Shown: positions 24,412 to 33,507 of the stretch, piece by piece
Layout: every line of letters starts with the position of its first letter
Position numbering within the stretch: position 1 is the stretch's first letter
Program-made: the position numbers and the translations under genes
Notes under the pieces: generated by a model
Database searches by the model: none
What the model was told of the DNA's origin: nothing
What the model saw: the letters and a program-made list of their open reading frames with translations, nothing else
NCBI RefSeq assembly: GCF_017873095.1
Contig: NZ_JAGGJU010000001.1
Coordinates: forward strand, 1 to 64,000
Reading direction: 5' to 3'
DNA length: 64,000 bases
From: Heterorhizobium halophytocola
GTDB lineage: Bacteria > Pseudomonadota > Alphaproteobacteria > Rhizobiales > Rhizobiaceae

Positions 24412-25632
24412 TCACGCTTTGCGCGAAATCGCCTCCAGGTGTCGCGCAAAGCGGAAGCTGTCGGGCAGGTCCATGGGCTCGCCGAGAATGTCGGCCAGGG
24501 CCGCATCGGCCAGCCGGTGGGCGATGCCGAAGGAGACCTTGAAGCCGCCGGCAAGCGCCACCAGACGCGGGTGATCGGGATGGCGACCGACCATCGGATC
24601 GCGTCCGGCAGGCTTGGGACGCAGGCCCGCCCAGCGCTCGACCACCGCGGCCCGGCCAAGCGCCGGTACCAGCGCGCGGGCGTCGGCGATCAAGGCATCG
24701 AGCCGGTCATCGGTCGACAACGGCGCATCGAAGACGGCCTCGCTCGTCGAACCGATCGCGACATGACCGCCCTCGTGCGGCACGACATAAAGACCGTTGG
24801 AAAAGATCAGCGGCAGGGTAGGATCGATCTCGGCCTGCAGCAGTGCCGCCTGTCCCTTGACGCCCTTGCCCAGCGATTGCTGCGCGCCGCTGAACGGATC
24901 GAGCAGCGGAAAGGCGCCACAGCCGGCAGCGACGATCGCGTGGCCGAAGGCGATCCGTTCGCCATTGTCCACCACCGCGTGCCCGGCCTGCGGGTCCAGG
25001 CTTTCAAGCCGGCAATGCGTGCGGATGGTGACGGATTCGAGGCTATGCAGTCTGGCGGCGAGCGCGGCGATCAGGCGGCGGGGTGCCACGCGCCCGGCCA
25101 GGGTGTCGAGGACGAATCCATGGCTGCCGGCCTCGGCCACCGGATAGCCTGAGACAGGCGCTTGCGCCACGACGTTCCAGGCAAAGTGACGGTCACCGGA
25201 CTGCCAATGGGTGCTCGCCTGCGACTGATGGCGAAGCGCCGCGGCATGGGCATGGTCCTTGTAGAGCGGGATCAGCCGGCCGCAGCGGCGGTAGCCGGCA
25301 GACAGGCCGGTTTCGGCCTCCAGCGCCGCGATCTCGGTTTCGAGCGACACCAGCGCGTCGAATTGGAACTGCTTTTTCGGGTTCCAGTTGTCCGGCATAT
25401 GCGCCATCAGCGCGCCAAGCAGGCCGCCGCTGGTGCCCAAACCGATCTGGCCGGCGTCGATCAGGGTGACGGTGAGCCCGCGGCGCGCCGCCTTCAGCGC
25501 CGCCCAGAGCCCCATGATGCCGGCACCGACGACCAGCAGATCGCGGCCAGACCCGGTCACGGCCGGCAAAGACGCAGCAGCCTGGCCCGGTGATTGACCA
25601 ATGGTCGGCTTGGCTCTATCGGCTTTTGTCAT
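24412..25632 (-). CDS. FAD-dependent oxidoreductase (DAO family), probable MnmC C-terminal-domain homologue
   Basis: A 406-residue flavoprotein of the glycine/D-amino-acid-oxidase type. The FAD dinucleotide motif is VVGAGIMGLW (Gly36-Gly41), followed by GLTVTLIDAGQIGLGTSGG, and near the end RWAGLRPKPAGRDPMVG and the FAD-closing LVALAGGFKVSFGIAHRLAD. In E. coli, MnmC is one protein: its FAD domain converts cmnm5s2U34 of tRNA to nm5s2U and its N-terminal domain methylates it. Here the methylase is the divergent next gene, so the pair looks like a split MnmC. ATG 25632 overlaps the divergent start codon. No Shine-Dalgarno site is visible. A generic amino-acid oxidase is the alternative. Confidence 0.8.
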   Translation of the reverse strand: MTKADRAKPTIGQSPGQAAASLPAVTGSGRDLLVVGAGIMGLWAALKAARRGLTVTLIDAGQIGLGTSGGLLGALMAHMPDNWNPKKQFQFDALVSLETEIAALEAETGLSAGYRRCGRLIPLYKDHAHAAALRHQSQASTHWQSGDRHFAWNVVAQAPVSGYPVAEAGSHGFVLDTLAGRVAPRRLIAALAARLHSLESVTIRTHCRLESLDPQAGHAVVDNGERIAFGHAIVAAGCGAFPLLDPFSGAQQSLGKGVKGQAALLQAEIDPTLPLIFSNGLYVVPHEGGHVAIGSTSEAVFDAPLSTDDRLDALIADARALVPALGRAAVVERWAGLRPKPAGRDPMVGRHPDHPRLVALAGGFKVSFGIAHRLADAALADILGEPMDLPDSFRFARHLEAISRKA

Positions 25633-26356
25633 GACCACGCACCATTCACACGCCGCCGACCAGGAGACCGAAAAGTCCCTCGTCTGGCACGAGGGCGATA
25701 TGCCCTATTCGACGGCCTTTGGCGACCATTTTTACTCGCAGGCCGACGGGCGGCTGGAATGCGCCTATGTGTTTCTGGCCGGCAACGGCCTGCCGGAACG
25801 CTGGCAGGCGGGCGATGATGTGCGCATCGGCGAACTGGGCTTCGGCACCGGCCTGAACCTCTGCGAGACCTGGCGGCAATGGGCCGCCACGCGACCGGCG
25901 TCCGGTCATCTGCATTTCGTCTCCTTCGAACTCTATCCGATGCAGCGCGAGGAGATCGACCGGGCTCTCGGCCGCTGGCCGGAGATTGCGGCGCAGAGGC
26001 TGGCCCTGACTGCCCTCTGGCCGGACAGTCCCGGCGGCACGATCGAGCTGGATCTAGACGGCCGCACGCGCCTGACCGTGGTCTGCGGCGAGGCGCTGGA
26101 GAGCGTCCTGAAAAGCACGCTCGAATTCGATGCCTGGTATCTCGACGGCTTCGCCCCGTCCAGGAACGGCGCCATGTGGTCGCCGGAACTGATGCAGGCG
26201 CTTCATGCCCACACCGTGCCGGGCGGCCGCTTCGCCACCTATGCCGCTGCCGGCTTCGTCCGGCGCAATCTGCAGGCGGCGGGCTTCGATGTCGAGCGCC
26301 GTCCGGGCTTTGCCGGAAAGCGCGAAATGCTGGCCGGCTCCAGACCCCGTTCGTAA
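25631..26356 (+). CDS. mnmD: MnmD, tRNA (5-methylaminomethyl-2-thiouridylate) methyltransferase
   Basis: MnmD methylates nm5s2U34 at the wobble position of certain tRNAs, using SAM, to give mnm5s2U. The 241-residue protein has the family opening LVWHEGDMPYSTAFGDHFYS, the SAM-binding IGELGFGTGLNLCETW, FVSFELYPMQREEI, the catalytic-site WYLDGFAPSRNGAMWSPELM and the closing GRFATYAAAGFVRRNLQAAGF. ATG 25631 is used; ATG 25601 in the same frame would overlap the divergent oxidoreductase further. Neither has a good RBS. The divergent FAD gene is the likely partner enzyme. Confidence 0.9.
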   Translation: MTTHHSHAADQETEKSLVWHEGDMPYSTAFGDHFYSQADGRLECAYVFLAGNGLPERWQAGDDVRIGELGFGTGLNLCETWRQWAATRPASGHLHFVSFELYPMQREEIDRALGRWPEIAAQRLALTALWPDSPGGTIELDLDGRTRLTVVCGEALESVLKSTLEFDAWYLDGFAPSRNGAMWSPELMQALHAHTVPGGRFATYAAAGFVRRNLQAAGFDVERRPGFAGKREMLAGSRPRS

Positions 26357-26380
26357 GATAAGGCGGTAAAGTCGCCAGCG

Positions 26381-29300
26381 TCAGCCGCCGGCTTGCCGGG
26401 GCTCGCAATTGTTCTGGTCATGCAGCCACATGTCGATCTTGCGCTGGACCATGTCGGGACTGACGGGTTTGGCCAGGTGGTCGTCCATGCCGGCGGCAAG
26501 GCAGGCCTGCCGGTCGCTCTCCTCGGCATGGGCCGTGACGGCGACGATGGCGACGCGCGGGCGGCCCTCGGCGGCTTCGATGCCGCGGATCGCCGCGGTG
26601 GCGTCCAGCCCGTTCATCACCGGCATATCGATATCCATCAGGATCATGCCGGGATTGAAGCTCTGCCAGGCGGCCACGGCCAGCTCGCCGTTTTCGACGA
26701 TCTCGAAGGAATAGCCGAGCGCCTCGAGGATCTGGGTGAAGACGATGCGGTTGATCGCATTGTCGTCGGCCACCAGCACGTCGACCAGATGCGACGGCGT
26801 ATCGGCCGCCACCTCCCCGGCCTCGGGTTCGCATGGCAACGGAATGGCCGGCAGCTCGGCGACCTTGCTCGCCCTGTCGGCGTTCCGCCGCAATCCGCGG
26901 ATGACGTCGATCAGCCGTGCCCGCAGCGACACGGCGCGGGCAGGTTTCATCAGATGCGCCTGAACATTCAGCCCGTCAAAGGGCAGCTCGTCGCCATCGA
27001 CGGTCATGGCGGTCAGCATGATGACGCCGATGCCGTCATTCTTCGGATCGCCGCGCATCAGCCGCACGAGATCGATACCGGCGAGATCCGGCATGTCGTC
27101 GTCGATGACGACCGCGTCGATCTGCACGCCTTCCTCGGCGGCCATGGCGAGCAGCGCCAGCGCGCTTTCGCCGTCCTCGACGGTCACGGCCTCGAAGCCG
27201 AAACCACTCAGCTGCGCGGCAATGGCGCTGCCGCTGGCCGGATTGTCGTCGACGATCATCACCCGGGCGCCGGCGACCATCATCGGCAGCGGCGCCTGCT
27301 CGCGCCTGTCCTGCGCGGCCTGGAGGCGCAGCCGCACGGTGAAGCAGGACCCGCGGCCGGGCGCACTGTCGACGCTGATCTTGCCGTCGAACAGGGTGAC
27401 GAGCCCGGCGGTGATCGCAAGCCCCAGCCCGGGGCCGTCACAATTGGAAGCGGTAATGCCGATCTTGGAGAACTTGTCGAAGATGGCGTCGATATTTTCC
27501 GCCGGAATGCCAAACCCGGTGTCTTCCACGATCAGCGTCAGCTCGTCCTCGTCCGGGCCAAGCGGCATGGATTCGAGGACGACCCGCACATGGCCGCGAT
27601 CAGTGAACTTGATGGCATTGCCGATCAGATTGGTGGCGATCTGGCGGAAACGGCCGGCATCGCCCGACATCAGCCGGCGTCCGCCCACCGGGGTCGAGAG
27701 GATGAGCTCGATATTCTTCTCGGCAGCGGAGGCCGAGAGCAGCGACGCCACATCCTCGATCGCCTCGACCGGGTCGAAATTCGTCCGCCGGAGCGTCATC
27801 TCGCCGGCGTCAATGCGAGAGAAATCCAGGATGTCGTTGATGATCGTCAGCAGCGCATTGCCGGATTTGACGATGATGTCGACGAAGGTCTTTTGCCGCG
27901 TGTCCAGATCCGAGCGCGACAGCAGTTCGGCCATGCCGAGCACGCCGTTCATCGGGGTGCGGAATTCATGGCTCATATTGGCGATGAAATCCGACTTGGT
28001 GCGGTCGGCGGCCTTGGCCAGATGCAGCAGGCGCTCGAGTTCCTCCTCGCGCTTCTTCTGCTCGGTGATATCGGTGAGCAGCACCATCCAGACGTTTGCG
28101 CCGGATGCCGTCAGCTCCATCTGCACCCAGGTGCCGTTCGCCGTCAGGAAGGTAACCGCAATGCCCCGGCTCTGGCTGAGCCGGGCGCGCCAGTCGGCCA
28201 GCACGGCCTGGGGATCGTCGCCGAAATCGCCACGTGCCGAGCACAGCGCATAGGCCTGCTGCCAGCTGCTGCCGGGTTGCAGCACGTCGGCGGGCACGCC
28301 CAGAATGCGCCCGGCCATGTCGTTGCTCTGGACGATACGCCCGTCGTCGACAACCAGCAGGCCCTGCGCCATGGCCTGGACGGAATCCTGCAGAATCCGG
28401 CCGATGCGCTCCAGCTGGACGCGGGCCTCGCTGATCTCCTGGTCCTTCGCGCGCATGTCGGTGAGGTCCGCATAGGTCAGCAGCACCTTGTCGTCATTCA
28501 GCCGGCTGGAACTGCGCAGCAGATATTTGCCGTCGTTGAACAGCATCTCGTCGGTGATCGTGCCTTCAAGCGCGGCCAGCGTGTCGCAGCGCCGCTTCCA
28601 GGCGGTCTCGAAGTCGTCCCACGGGCCCCAGCCGCGCGTGGTGTTGTCCTCCCAGAACTGTCGGAAGGGCATGCCCTCCAGCACCTGCTTCGAGGCGAAC
28701 GACCAGATTTCGGCGCATTTCTCGTTGGCGAATTCGATCACCAGCTGCCGGTTGACGACCATCACCCCGACCGGCAGCGCGCTGAAGGCCATGTAGAGAT
28801 CGGAATAGAGCGCCTCGAGCTGCTGCTGGGTGGCGACCAGTTCGCGCTGGCGCTCCTTCAGCGCCGAGACATCGGTGATCGAGCCGACCATGTAGCGGCG
28901 ATCATTGGAAGTGAGTACCCGGCCGAGCCGGGTGATGACCGAGAGCGATTTGCCGGCAACCTGGAAATTTTCGGTCTTTTCCAGGGCGACGCCGCCGGCC
29001 AGCACCTCGCTCGTCTCTTCAACGAATTTTTCGCTGCGCTCCGGAAACATCTCCTTCTGGGTCTGTCCGAGCAGGCGCTCGCGGCTGCCGCCAAGCAGGT
29101 CCTCATAGGCCTTGTTGACGAAGACCAGTTCATGGTGGGCGTCGCGGATGAACACCGGCACCGGGATCTGCTCGATCGTCGAGCGGAACAGCTCGCTCTC
29201 CTCCTCGCGCTGGCGCAGCGCCGAGACATCGGAATAGGCGACGAGATACTGACCGGTATCGAGCTTGCAGGCCGAGGCTGCGAGCACCGTGCCGCTGGCA

Positions 29301-30385
29301 CCCTTCCAGTACCAGGATTGCGGCTCGCTCTGTTCGGAAAGCTGCCGCAGGCGCTCGGTGAACAGCTGCTCGACATCCTCGGTCGTGCGGTCGTTGACGC
29401 TGCGACGATGGTTGTAGGCGATGAAATCGCGGAAGGACCAGCCGAGGACCTCCAGGCCGGCGTCGAGACCGGCCATTTCGAACAGCGCGCCATTGGCATA
29501 TTCGATGCGCAGGCCGCGATCGAGAATGAGAATGCCGACGGGCAGCGACTGCAAAAGGCTTTCAAGCCGGGTCTGGAGCTCGCGCGCCTGCCGCTTTGCC
29601 TCGATCAGCCGCGCCTCGCGGCTCTTGAGGGCGGAAATGTCGGTGAGCGTGCCCAGCACGTAATTGCGTCCGTCCGGCCCGACGATGCGGCTGCGGCGCG
29701 AGATGACCGGCACCGAACGGCCGCCGGGGGCCGGAAAGATTTCCTCGCTCTCGGTCGTTCGACCGGTGCGCAGCACCTCGGCATTGCGCTGATGCGGCCC
29801 CTCGCCGGAGGCGCCGAAGGCCTGCTGCTCGGTGCAGGCCAGCAGCCGTTCGATCGACAGGCCGGAAAGCTCGCGAAAGGCGCGGTTGGCAAAGACCATG
29901 CCATGCGCATCGTCGCGCACATAGATCGGCGCCGGCACCTCTTCCAGCACTTCGGCGAACATGGCGTCGCCGACGCGGCCCGCCGCTTTTGCCACGGTGT
30001 CGAGGACCGAACGCCCGAGCGGTGCCGAACCGGCGTCTTCCGCGCCCGGCATCACGCGCTCGAACAGATAGAGACCGTCGTCCTCGGTGATGAAGCGCTC
30101 GACCGACATGCCGGGCTCGCCATCCGCCTCCCGTCCGGGAAGGGCAAACAGGCACTCCTCGTTGAACACCAGCGCACGGCGCTCGCAATCCTGCCGTCCG
30201 GCCTGGCCCGGACGGATCATCTCGCTCGGCAGCCCGGTAAAGCTGGTGATGGCGCGGCCGAACAGGCGCGCATAGGCGGCGTTGACCGCGACATAGCGCA
30301 GTTCGCAATCCTTGATGCAGGCCGGCACCTGGAGATCTGCGATCTTGGTGCGGACCAGGTCAAGCAATCTGCCGTCGGCGGTCAA
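26381..30385 (-). CDS. Soluble hybrid histidine kinase: six PAS domains, HisKA, HATPase, two receiver domains
   Basis: A 1334-residue cytosolic sensor without membrane helices. Six PAS-like segments begin near residues 10, 145, 275, 400, 530 and 660 (for example VPAPIYVRDDAHGMVFANRAF and IPVPVFIRDAHHELVFVNKAY). Phospho-acceptor His806 lies in NMSHEFRTPMNGVLGMAEL. The ATPase domain has NLIGNAIKFTD, VEDTGFGIP and GPGLGLAI. Receiver 1 has Asp1095 (VVIDDDMP) and receiver 2 Asp1251 (LMDIDMPVMNG) with a closing LAKPVSPD. Residue numbers were counted from ATG 30385. No output domain, so it must act on a separate phosphotransfer protein or regulator. The gene is divergent from the MttB-like gene. The signal is unknown. 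Confidence 0.93.
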   Translation of the reverse strand: MTADGRLLDLVRTKIADLQVPACIKDCELRYVAVNAAYARLFGRAITSFTGLPSEMIRPGQAGRQDCERRALVFNEECLFALPGREADGEPGMSVERFITEDDGLYLFERVMPGAEDAGSAPLGRSVLDTVAKAAGRVGDAMFAEVLEEVPAPIYVRDDAHGMVFANRAFRELSGLSIERLLACTEQQAFGASGEGPHQRNAEVLRTGRTTESEEIFPAPGGRSVPVISRRSRIVGPDGRNYVLGTLTDISALKSREARLIEAKRQARELQTRLESLLQSLPVGILILDRGLRIEYANGALFEMAGLDAGLEVLGWSFRDFIAYNHRRSVNDRTTEDVEQLFTERLRQLSEQSEPQSWYWKGASGTVLAASACKLDTGQYLVAYSDVSALRQREEESELFRSTIEQIPVPVFIRDAHHELVFVNKAYEDLLGGSRERLLGQTQKEMFPERSEKFVEETSEVLAGGVALEKTENFQVAGKSLSVITRLGRVLTSNDRRYMVGSITDVSALKERQRELVATQQQLEALYSDLYMAFSALPVGVMVVNRQLVIEFANEKCAEIWSFASKQVLEGMPFRQFWEDNTTRGWGPWDDFETAWKRRCDTLAALEGTITDEMLFNDGKYLLRSSSRLNDDKVLLTYADLTDMRAKDQEISEARVQLERIGRILQDSVQAMAQGLLVVDDGRIVQSNDMAGRILGVPADVLQPGSSWQQAYALCSARGDFGDDPQAVLADWRARLSQSRGIAVTFLTANGTWVQMELTASGANVWMVLLTDITEQKKREEELERLLHLAKAADRTKSDFIANMSHEFRTPMNGVLGMAELLSRSDLDTRQKTFVDIIVKSGNALLTIINDILDFSRIDAGEMTLRRTNFDPVEAIEDVASLLSASAAEKNIELILSTPVGGRRLMSGDAGRFRQIATNLIGNAIKFTDRGHVRVVLESMPLGPDEDELTLIVEDTGFGIPAENIDAIFDKFSKIGITASNCDGPGLGLAITAGLVTLFDGKISVDSAPGRGSCFTVRLRLQAAQDRREQAPLPMMVAGARVMIVDDNPASGSAIAAQLSGFGFEAVTVEDGESALALLAMAAEEGVQIDAVVIDDDMPDLAGIDLVRLMRGDPKNDGIGVIMLTAMTVDGDELPFDGLNVQAHLMKPARAVSLRARLIDVIRGLRRNADRASKVAELPAIPLPCEPEAGEVAADTPSHLVDVLVADDNAINRIVFTQILEALGYSFEIVENGELAVAAWQSFNPGMILMDIDMPVMNGLDATAAIRGIEAAEGRPRVAIVAVTAHAEESDRQACLAAGMDDHLAKPVSPDMVQRKIDMWLHDQNNCEPRQAGG

Positions 30386-30590
30386 GAATTCACTCCGGGT
30401 CGAATCTTAAATCCATACGTACAATCAGATAGATCTAACATTAATTAATCTCTAAGCGTCGACCGCGAACGCGCATTTTCGAGACAGACCTTCGCGACAT
30501 CCGGATGGCTTGCGCTGTCGCTTTTGAAGGCGTGGATGCGGCCCGAATTCTGTCAATCTGTCCTTCACCCACGAATTGCCGAGGTGAAGG

Positions 30591-32177
30591 ATGACCGATA
30601 CTAGTGCGACTGACTTGCACGGGACTGTCCTGCAACTGCCGGTGCGCGACCGGCGGCCCCGCGCCGGCGGACGCTCCAATCCGCGACAGCGCTCCACGTC
30701 AACCGGAAATTATCTCAATCTCGTCAATTGCTTGACCCCGACAGAACTGGTTGCGCCCGAGGGCATAGAGGCGATCCATCAGGCCTCGCTGACGGTGCTT
30801 GAAGAGATCGGCATGGACATATTGCTGCCCGAGGCACGCAGCCGGATGAAGGCGGCCGGCTGCGACGTCGCACCCGATTCCGAGCGGGTTCGCTTCGACC
30901 GCGGGCTGATTGCCGAGATGATCGGCCATGCGCCGTCCGGCTTTACCCTGCATGCGCGCAACCCGGATCGGAACGTGGCGATCGGCGGCAACAATCTGGT
31001 CTTCGCCCAGATCGCCTCGGCCCCCTTTGTCAGCGACCGGGACGGCGGCAGGCGGCCCGGCAATCGCGAGGATTTCCGCAATCTCGTCAAGCTCGCCCAG
31101 AGCTTCGACGTGGTCCACCTGACCGGCGGCTATCCGGTCGAACCGGTCGACCTGCATCCGTCGGTGCGCCATCTCGACTGCCTGTCGGACCTGGCGCTGC
31201 TGACCGACAAGGTGTTTCACTGCTATTCGCTCGGCCAGAGGCGCAATCTCGACGGCATCGAGATCGCAAGGATCGCCCGCGGCATTTCGAACGAACAGCT
31301 GGACCGGGAGCCCTCGCTGTTTTCGGTGATCAACTCCTCTTCGCCGCTGAGGCTCGACGCACCGATGCTGCAGGGGATCATCGAGATGGCCAGCCGCAAC
31401 CAGGTGGTGATCATCACCCCGTTCACGCTGGCCGGCGCCATGGCCCCGGTGACGATTGCCGGCTCGCTGGTGCAGCAGAATGCCGAGGCCCTGGCCGGCA
31501 TCGCCTTTGCCCAGATGGTGCGCAAGGGCGCCCCGGTGATCTATGGCGGCTTTACCTCGAATGTCGACATGAAGAGCGGCGCGCCGGCCTTCGGCACGCC
31601 GGAATACATGCAAGCCGTCATCGTCGGCGGGCAGCTCGCCCGCCGCTACGGCCTCCCCTACCGCACCTCCAACACCAATGCCGCCAATACCCTCGATGCG
31701 CAGGCCGCCTATGAGAGCGCCTTCTCGCTCTGGGCGCTGACCCAGGGCGGCGGCAATTTCATCATGCATGCGGCCGGCTGGACGGAGGGCGGCCTGACGG
31801 CCTCGTTCGAAAAGTTCATCCTCGATGTCGACATGCTGCAGATGGTGGCGCAGTTCCTGAAGCCGCTCGATGTTTCGACCGACGCCCTGGCGCTGGACGC
31901 GATCCGCGATGTCGGTCCGGGCGGACATTTCTTCGGCACGCCCCACACCTTGGCCCGCTACGAGAGCGCCTTTTATGCGCCGCTCGTCTCCGACTGGCGC
32001 AATCACGAGACCTGGACGGAAGCAGGACGGCCGACGAGCTTCGACCATGCCAACCGGATCTACAAGGAAACCCTGGCCCGCTATGAGCGCCCGCCGATCG
32101 ATCCGGCAGTCGAGGAGGAACTCGCCGCCTTCGTCGCCAGACGCAAGGAAGAAGGCGGCGTCGAAACCGACTTCTGA
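30591..32177 (+). CDS. MttB-superfamily methyltransferase (non-pyrrolysine)
   Basis: The 528-residue protein belongs to the trimethylamine methyltransferase (MttB) family of TIM-barrel enzymes, which move a methyl group from a quaternary or tertiary amine to a corrinoid protein. There is no in-frame amber codon where MttB has pyrrolysine; the matching segment reads YGGFTSNVDMKSGAPAFGTPEYM, as in non-Pyl members such as glycine-betaine methyltransferase MtgB. Other landmarks are QGGGNFIMHAAGWTEGGLTASFEKFI and the C-terminal FGTPHTLARYESAF. The first 40 residues are a basic extension; the family body starts near LTPTEL. No corrinoid protein or methylcobamide:H4folate transferase gene is adjacent. 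The substrate is unproven. Confidence 0.88.
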   Translation: MTDTSATDLHGTVLQLPVRDRRPRAGGRSNPRQRSTSTGNYLNLVNCLTPTELVAPEGIEAIHQASLTVLEEIGMDILLPEARSRMKAAGCDVAPDSERVRFDRGLIAEMIGHAPSGFTLHARNPDRNVAIGGNNLVFAQIASAPFVSDRDGGRRPGNREDFRNLVKLAQSFDVVHLTGGYPVEPVDLHPSVRHLDCLSDLALLTDKVFHCYSLGQRRNLDGIEIARIARGISNEQLDREPSLFSVINSSSPLRLDAPMLQGIIEMASRNQVVIITPFTLAGAMAPVTIAGSLVQQNAEALAGIAFAQMVRKGAPVIYGGFTSNVDMKSGAPAFGTPEYMQAVIVGGQLARRYGLPYRTSNTNAANTLDAQAAYESAFSLWALTQGGGNFIMHAAGWTEGGLTASFEKFILDVDMLQMVAQFLKPLDVSTDALALDAIRDVGPGGHFFGTPHTLARYESAFYAPLVSDWRNHETWTEAGRPTSFDHANRIYKETLARYERPPIDPAVEEELAAFVARRKEEGGVETDF

Positions 32178-32383
32178 GACGGCAGCACATCGCCAGGGCA
32201 CCCCGCCCGACCCGCGGGCCGGCCCGCCTCTCCAGCGGCCACGGCCTGCGCTGCATCTGGCGTCGTTCGGGAACAAATACTTTGCAAACGAATTAATCTG
32301 TGCCGCCGAGCTTTCCTGGCAGCAGCGGGTGCCGCTGGCCCTCGTTTCCGATTATTCGAGACATCCGTCCGAGGAGAATATTC

Positions 32384-32620
32384 ATGTCTATCTGTGGTAA
32401 GATCGCCGCTGCCGGCGTCATCGCCTTCGCCCTTGCCGGCACGTCGCTCGGCGTTGCCAATGCAGCCGCGATCGTGGTTCAGACCAGGCCGGCGACCGTC
32501 GTGGTGAAGAAGCCGGTTCATCATCACCAGGTCGCGCACAAGAAATGTCGCACCGTCTGGAGCCATGACCGGTCGGGTCACCGCGTGTCGAAGCGCGTCT
32601 GCAAGACCGTCTATTACTGA
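32384..32620 (+). CDS. Small secreted basic protein (78 aa)
   Basis: A Sec-type signal peptide (positively charged start, then AAAGVIAFALAGTSLGVANA, cleaved near residue 27) leads to a mature part of about 50 residues rich in Lys, His and Val (TVVVKKPVHHHQVAHKKC) with two Cys around WSHDRSGHRVSKRV. GAGGAGA lies before ATG 32384. The Cys pair could form one disulfide, and the His cluster could bind metal. No family is recognised, although similar tiny secreted proteins are frequent in rhizobia. A second small secreted protein follows at 32872. Confidence 0.72.
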   Translation: MSICGKIAAAGVIAFALAGTSLGVANAAAIVVQTRPATVVVKKPVHHHQVAHKKCRTVWSHDRSGHRVSKRVCKTVYY

Positions 32621-32871
32621 TCCGCGACGGATGACCCGCCCCGGTCCAGCCGCACACGCCGCGGACCGGGACGATCAGAACCGCCGTGCGCCGGTCCGCA
32701 CCTCTGGCCGGCCCGCTTGCGCACCGCAGCCATCGCCATGCCGCTGCGGAAGGCCATTTTCGGATTGTTTCGCGAACAAACGAGACGTCCGAGCATTTTA
32801 TCGGGGTGAGGACCGAAAACCGTCCCGGCAGGAGAGGACGGAGCCAAGCACCTGAAAAGGAAGGAAATACC

Positions 32872-33132
32872 ATGTCTGGAATTCGCAAATTTACCGCCGC
32901 CGGCATTGCCGCCCTGACCATCGCCGCCACGCTGGTCGGCACTGCGGCCACCGCCGAAGCCAATGACGCCGGCAGCTTTGCCGCGGGTGTCGTGGCAGGG
33001 GCCGCCGCCGGCGCCGTCGTCGAGCGTCACCATGACCGGCACTGGGACAATCGCCGCCATCGCCATTGCTGGAACGAACGTCATTGGCGCCATCACCAGC
33101 GCATCGTCATCCGCAAATGCGCCTACCGCTGA
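32872..33132 (+). CDS. Small secreted His/Arg-rich protein (86 aa)
   Basis: The signal peptide (MSGIRKFTAAGIAALTIAA, cleavage near residue 30) is followed by a Gly/Ala-rich spacer (AAGVVAGAAAGAVV), which could insert in or cross a membrane like a glycine-zipper, and a His/Arg/Trp-rich tail (HHDRHWDNRRHRHCWNERHW). The many His residues suggest metal or nucleic-acid/polyanion binding. A good AAGGAAGGAA site precedes ATG 32872 and a strong terminator follows. The function is unknown. Being tandem with the 78-residue secreted protein suggests related roles at the envelope. Confidence 0.75.
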   Translation: MSGIRKFTAAGIAALTIAATLVGTAATAEANDAGSFAAGVVAGAAAGAVVERHHDRHWDNRRHRHCWNERHWRHHQRIVIRKCAYR

Positions 33133-33152
33133 GCGGCATGATCCGACACGCC

Positions 33153-33187
33153 AAAAGCGCCACCCGGACAACGGGGGGCGCTTTTTT
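33153..33187 (+). terminator. Rho-independent terminator
   Basis: AAAAGCGCC, a roughly 14-base loop region, GGGCGC and a T-run (CTTTTTT) follow the 86-aa secreted protein gene by about 20 bases. Confidence 0.85.
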
Positions 33188-33507
33188 GCTGGTGCGGTGC
33201 CGCCGGTGACGCAACCACGAATTACGCGGTGCCCGACGCAATTGACTTGACTTTCGCGGCCAAATCACCCATTTGCAGGTCTGCTTTCACCTTCCGGCCG
33301 CCGCGTGAGCGCGCCCTGCAGACGAAAACTTCGTCTCGAAGAAGGAAAAAGCGCAGATAGAGAACGGTCGCACACTGCGACTGAGAGCGCTGGGAAGCAT
33401 TTTTCCAACAATCCAAGTTCCCAAATCACGCGGGGTTCTTGACGCCACGAGCAGGCAGGTCGCAAGGCGCGATCATGCCCGATGTTTCGTGGCGCCCCCG
33501 AAAGGCA
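33188..33507. other. Non-coding leader region of the DEAD-box helicase gene
   Basis: About 320 bases with no gene seen. The helicase frame opens at 33439, and ATG 33475 is an alternative start with AAGG upstream. A long untranslated leader is common for cold-responsive RNA helicase genes, but no specific structure is evident by eye. Confidence 0.4.

Noticed and set aside
26393-30448. A 1351-codon open frame antisense to the hybrid kinase
   Set aside because: It is the reverse shadow of a GC-rich gene. The translation is a His/Arg/Gly/Ala-rich mix without domains, while the minus strand shows every kinase motif.
33439-33507. Longer N-terminus of the DEAD-box helicase
   Set aside because: The 23 added residues are unlike family starts. 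ATG 33508 aligns with the usual beginning, although 33475 cannot be excluded.
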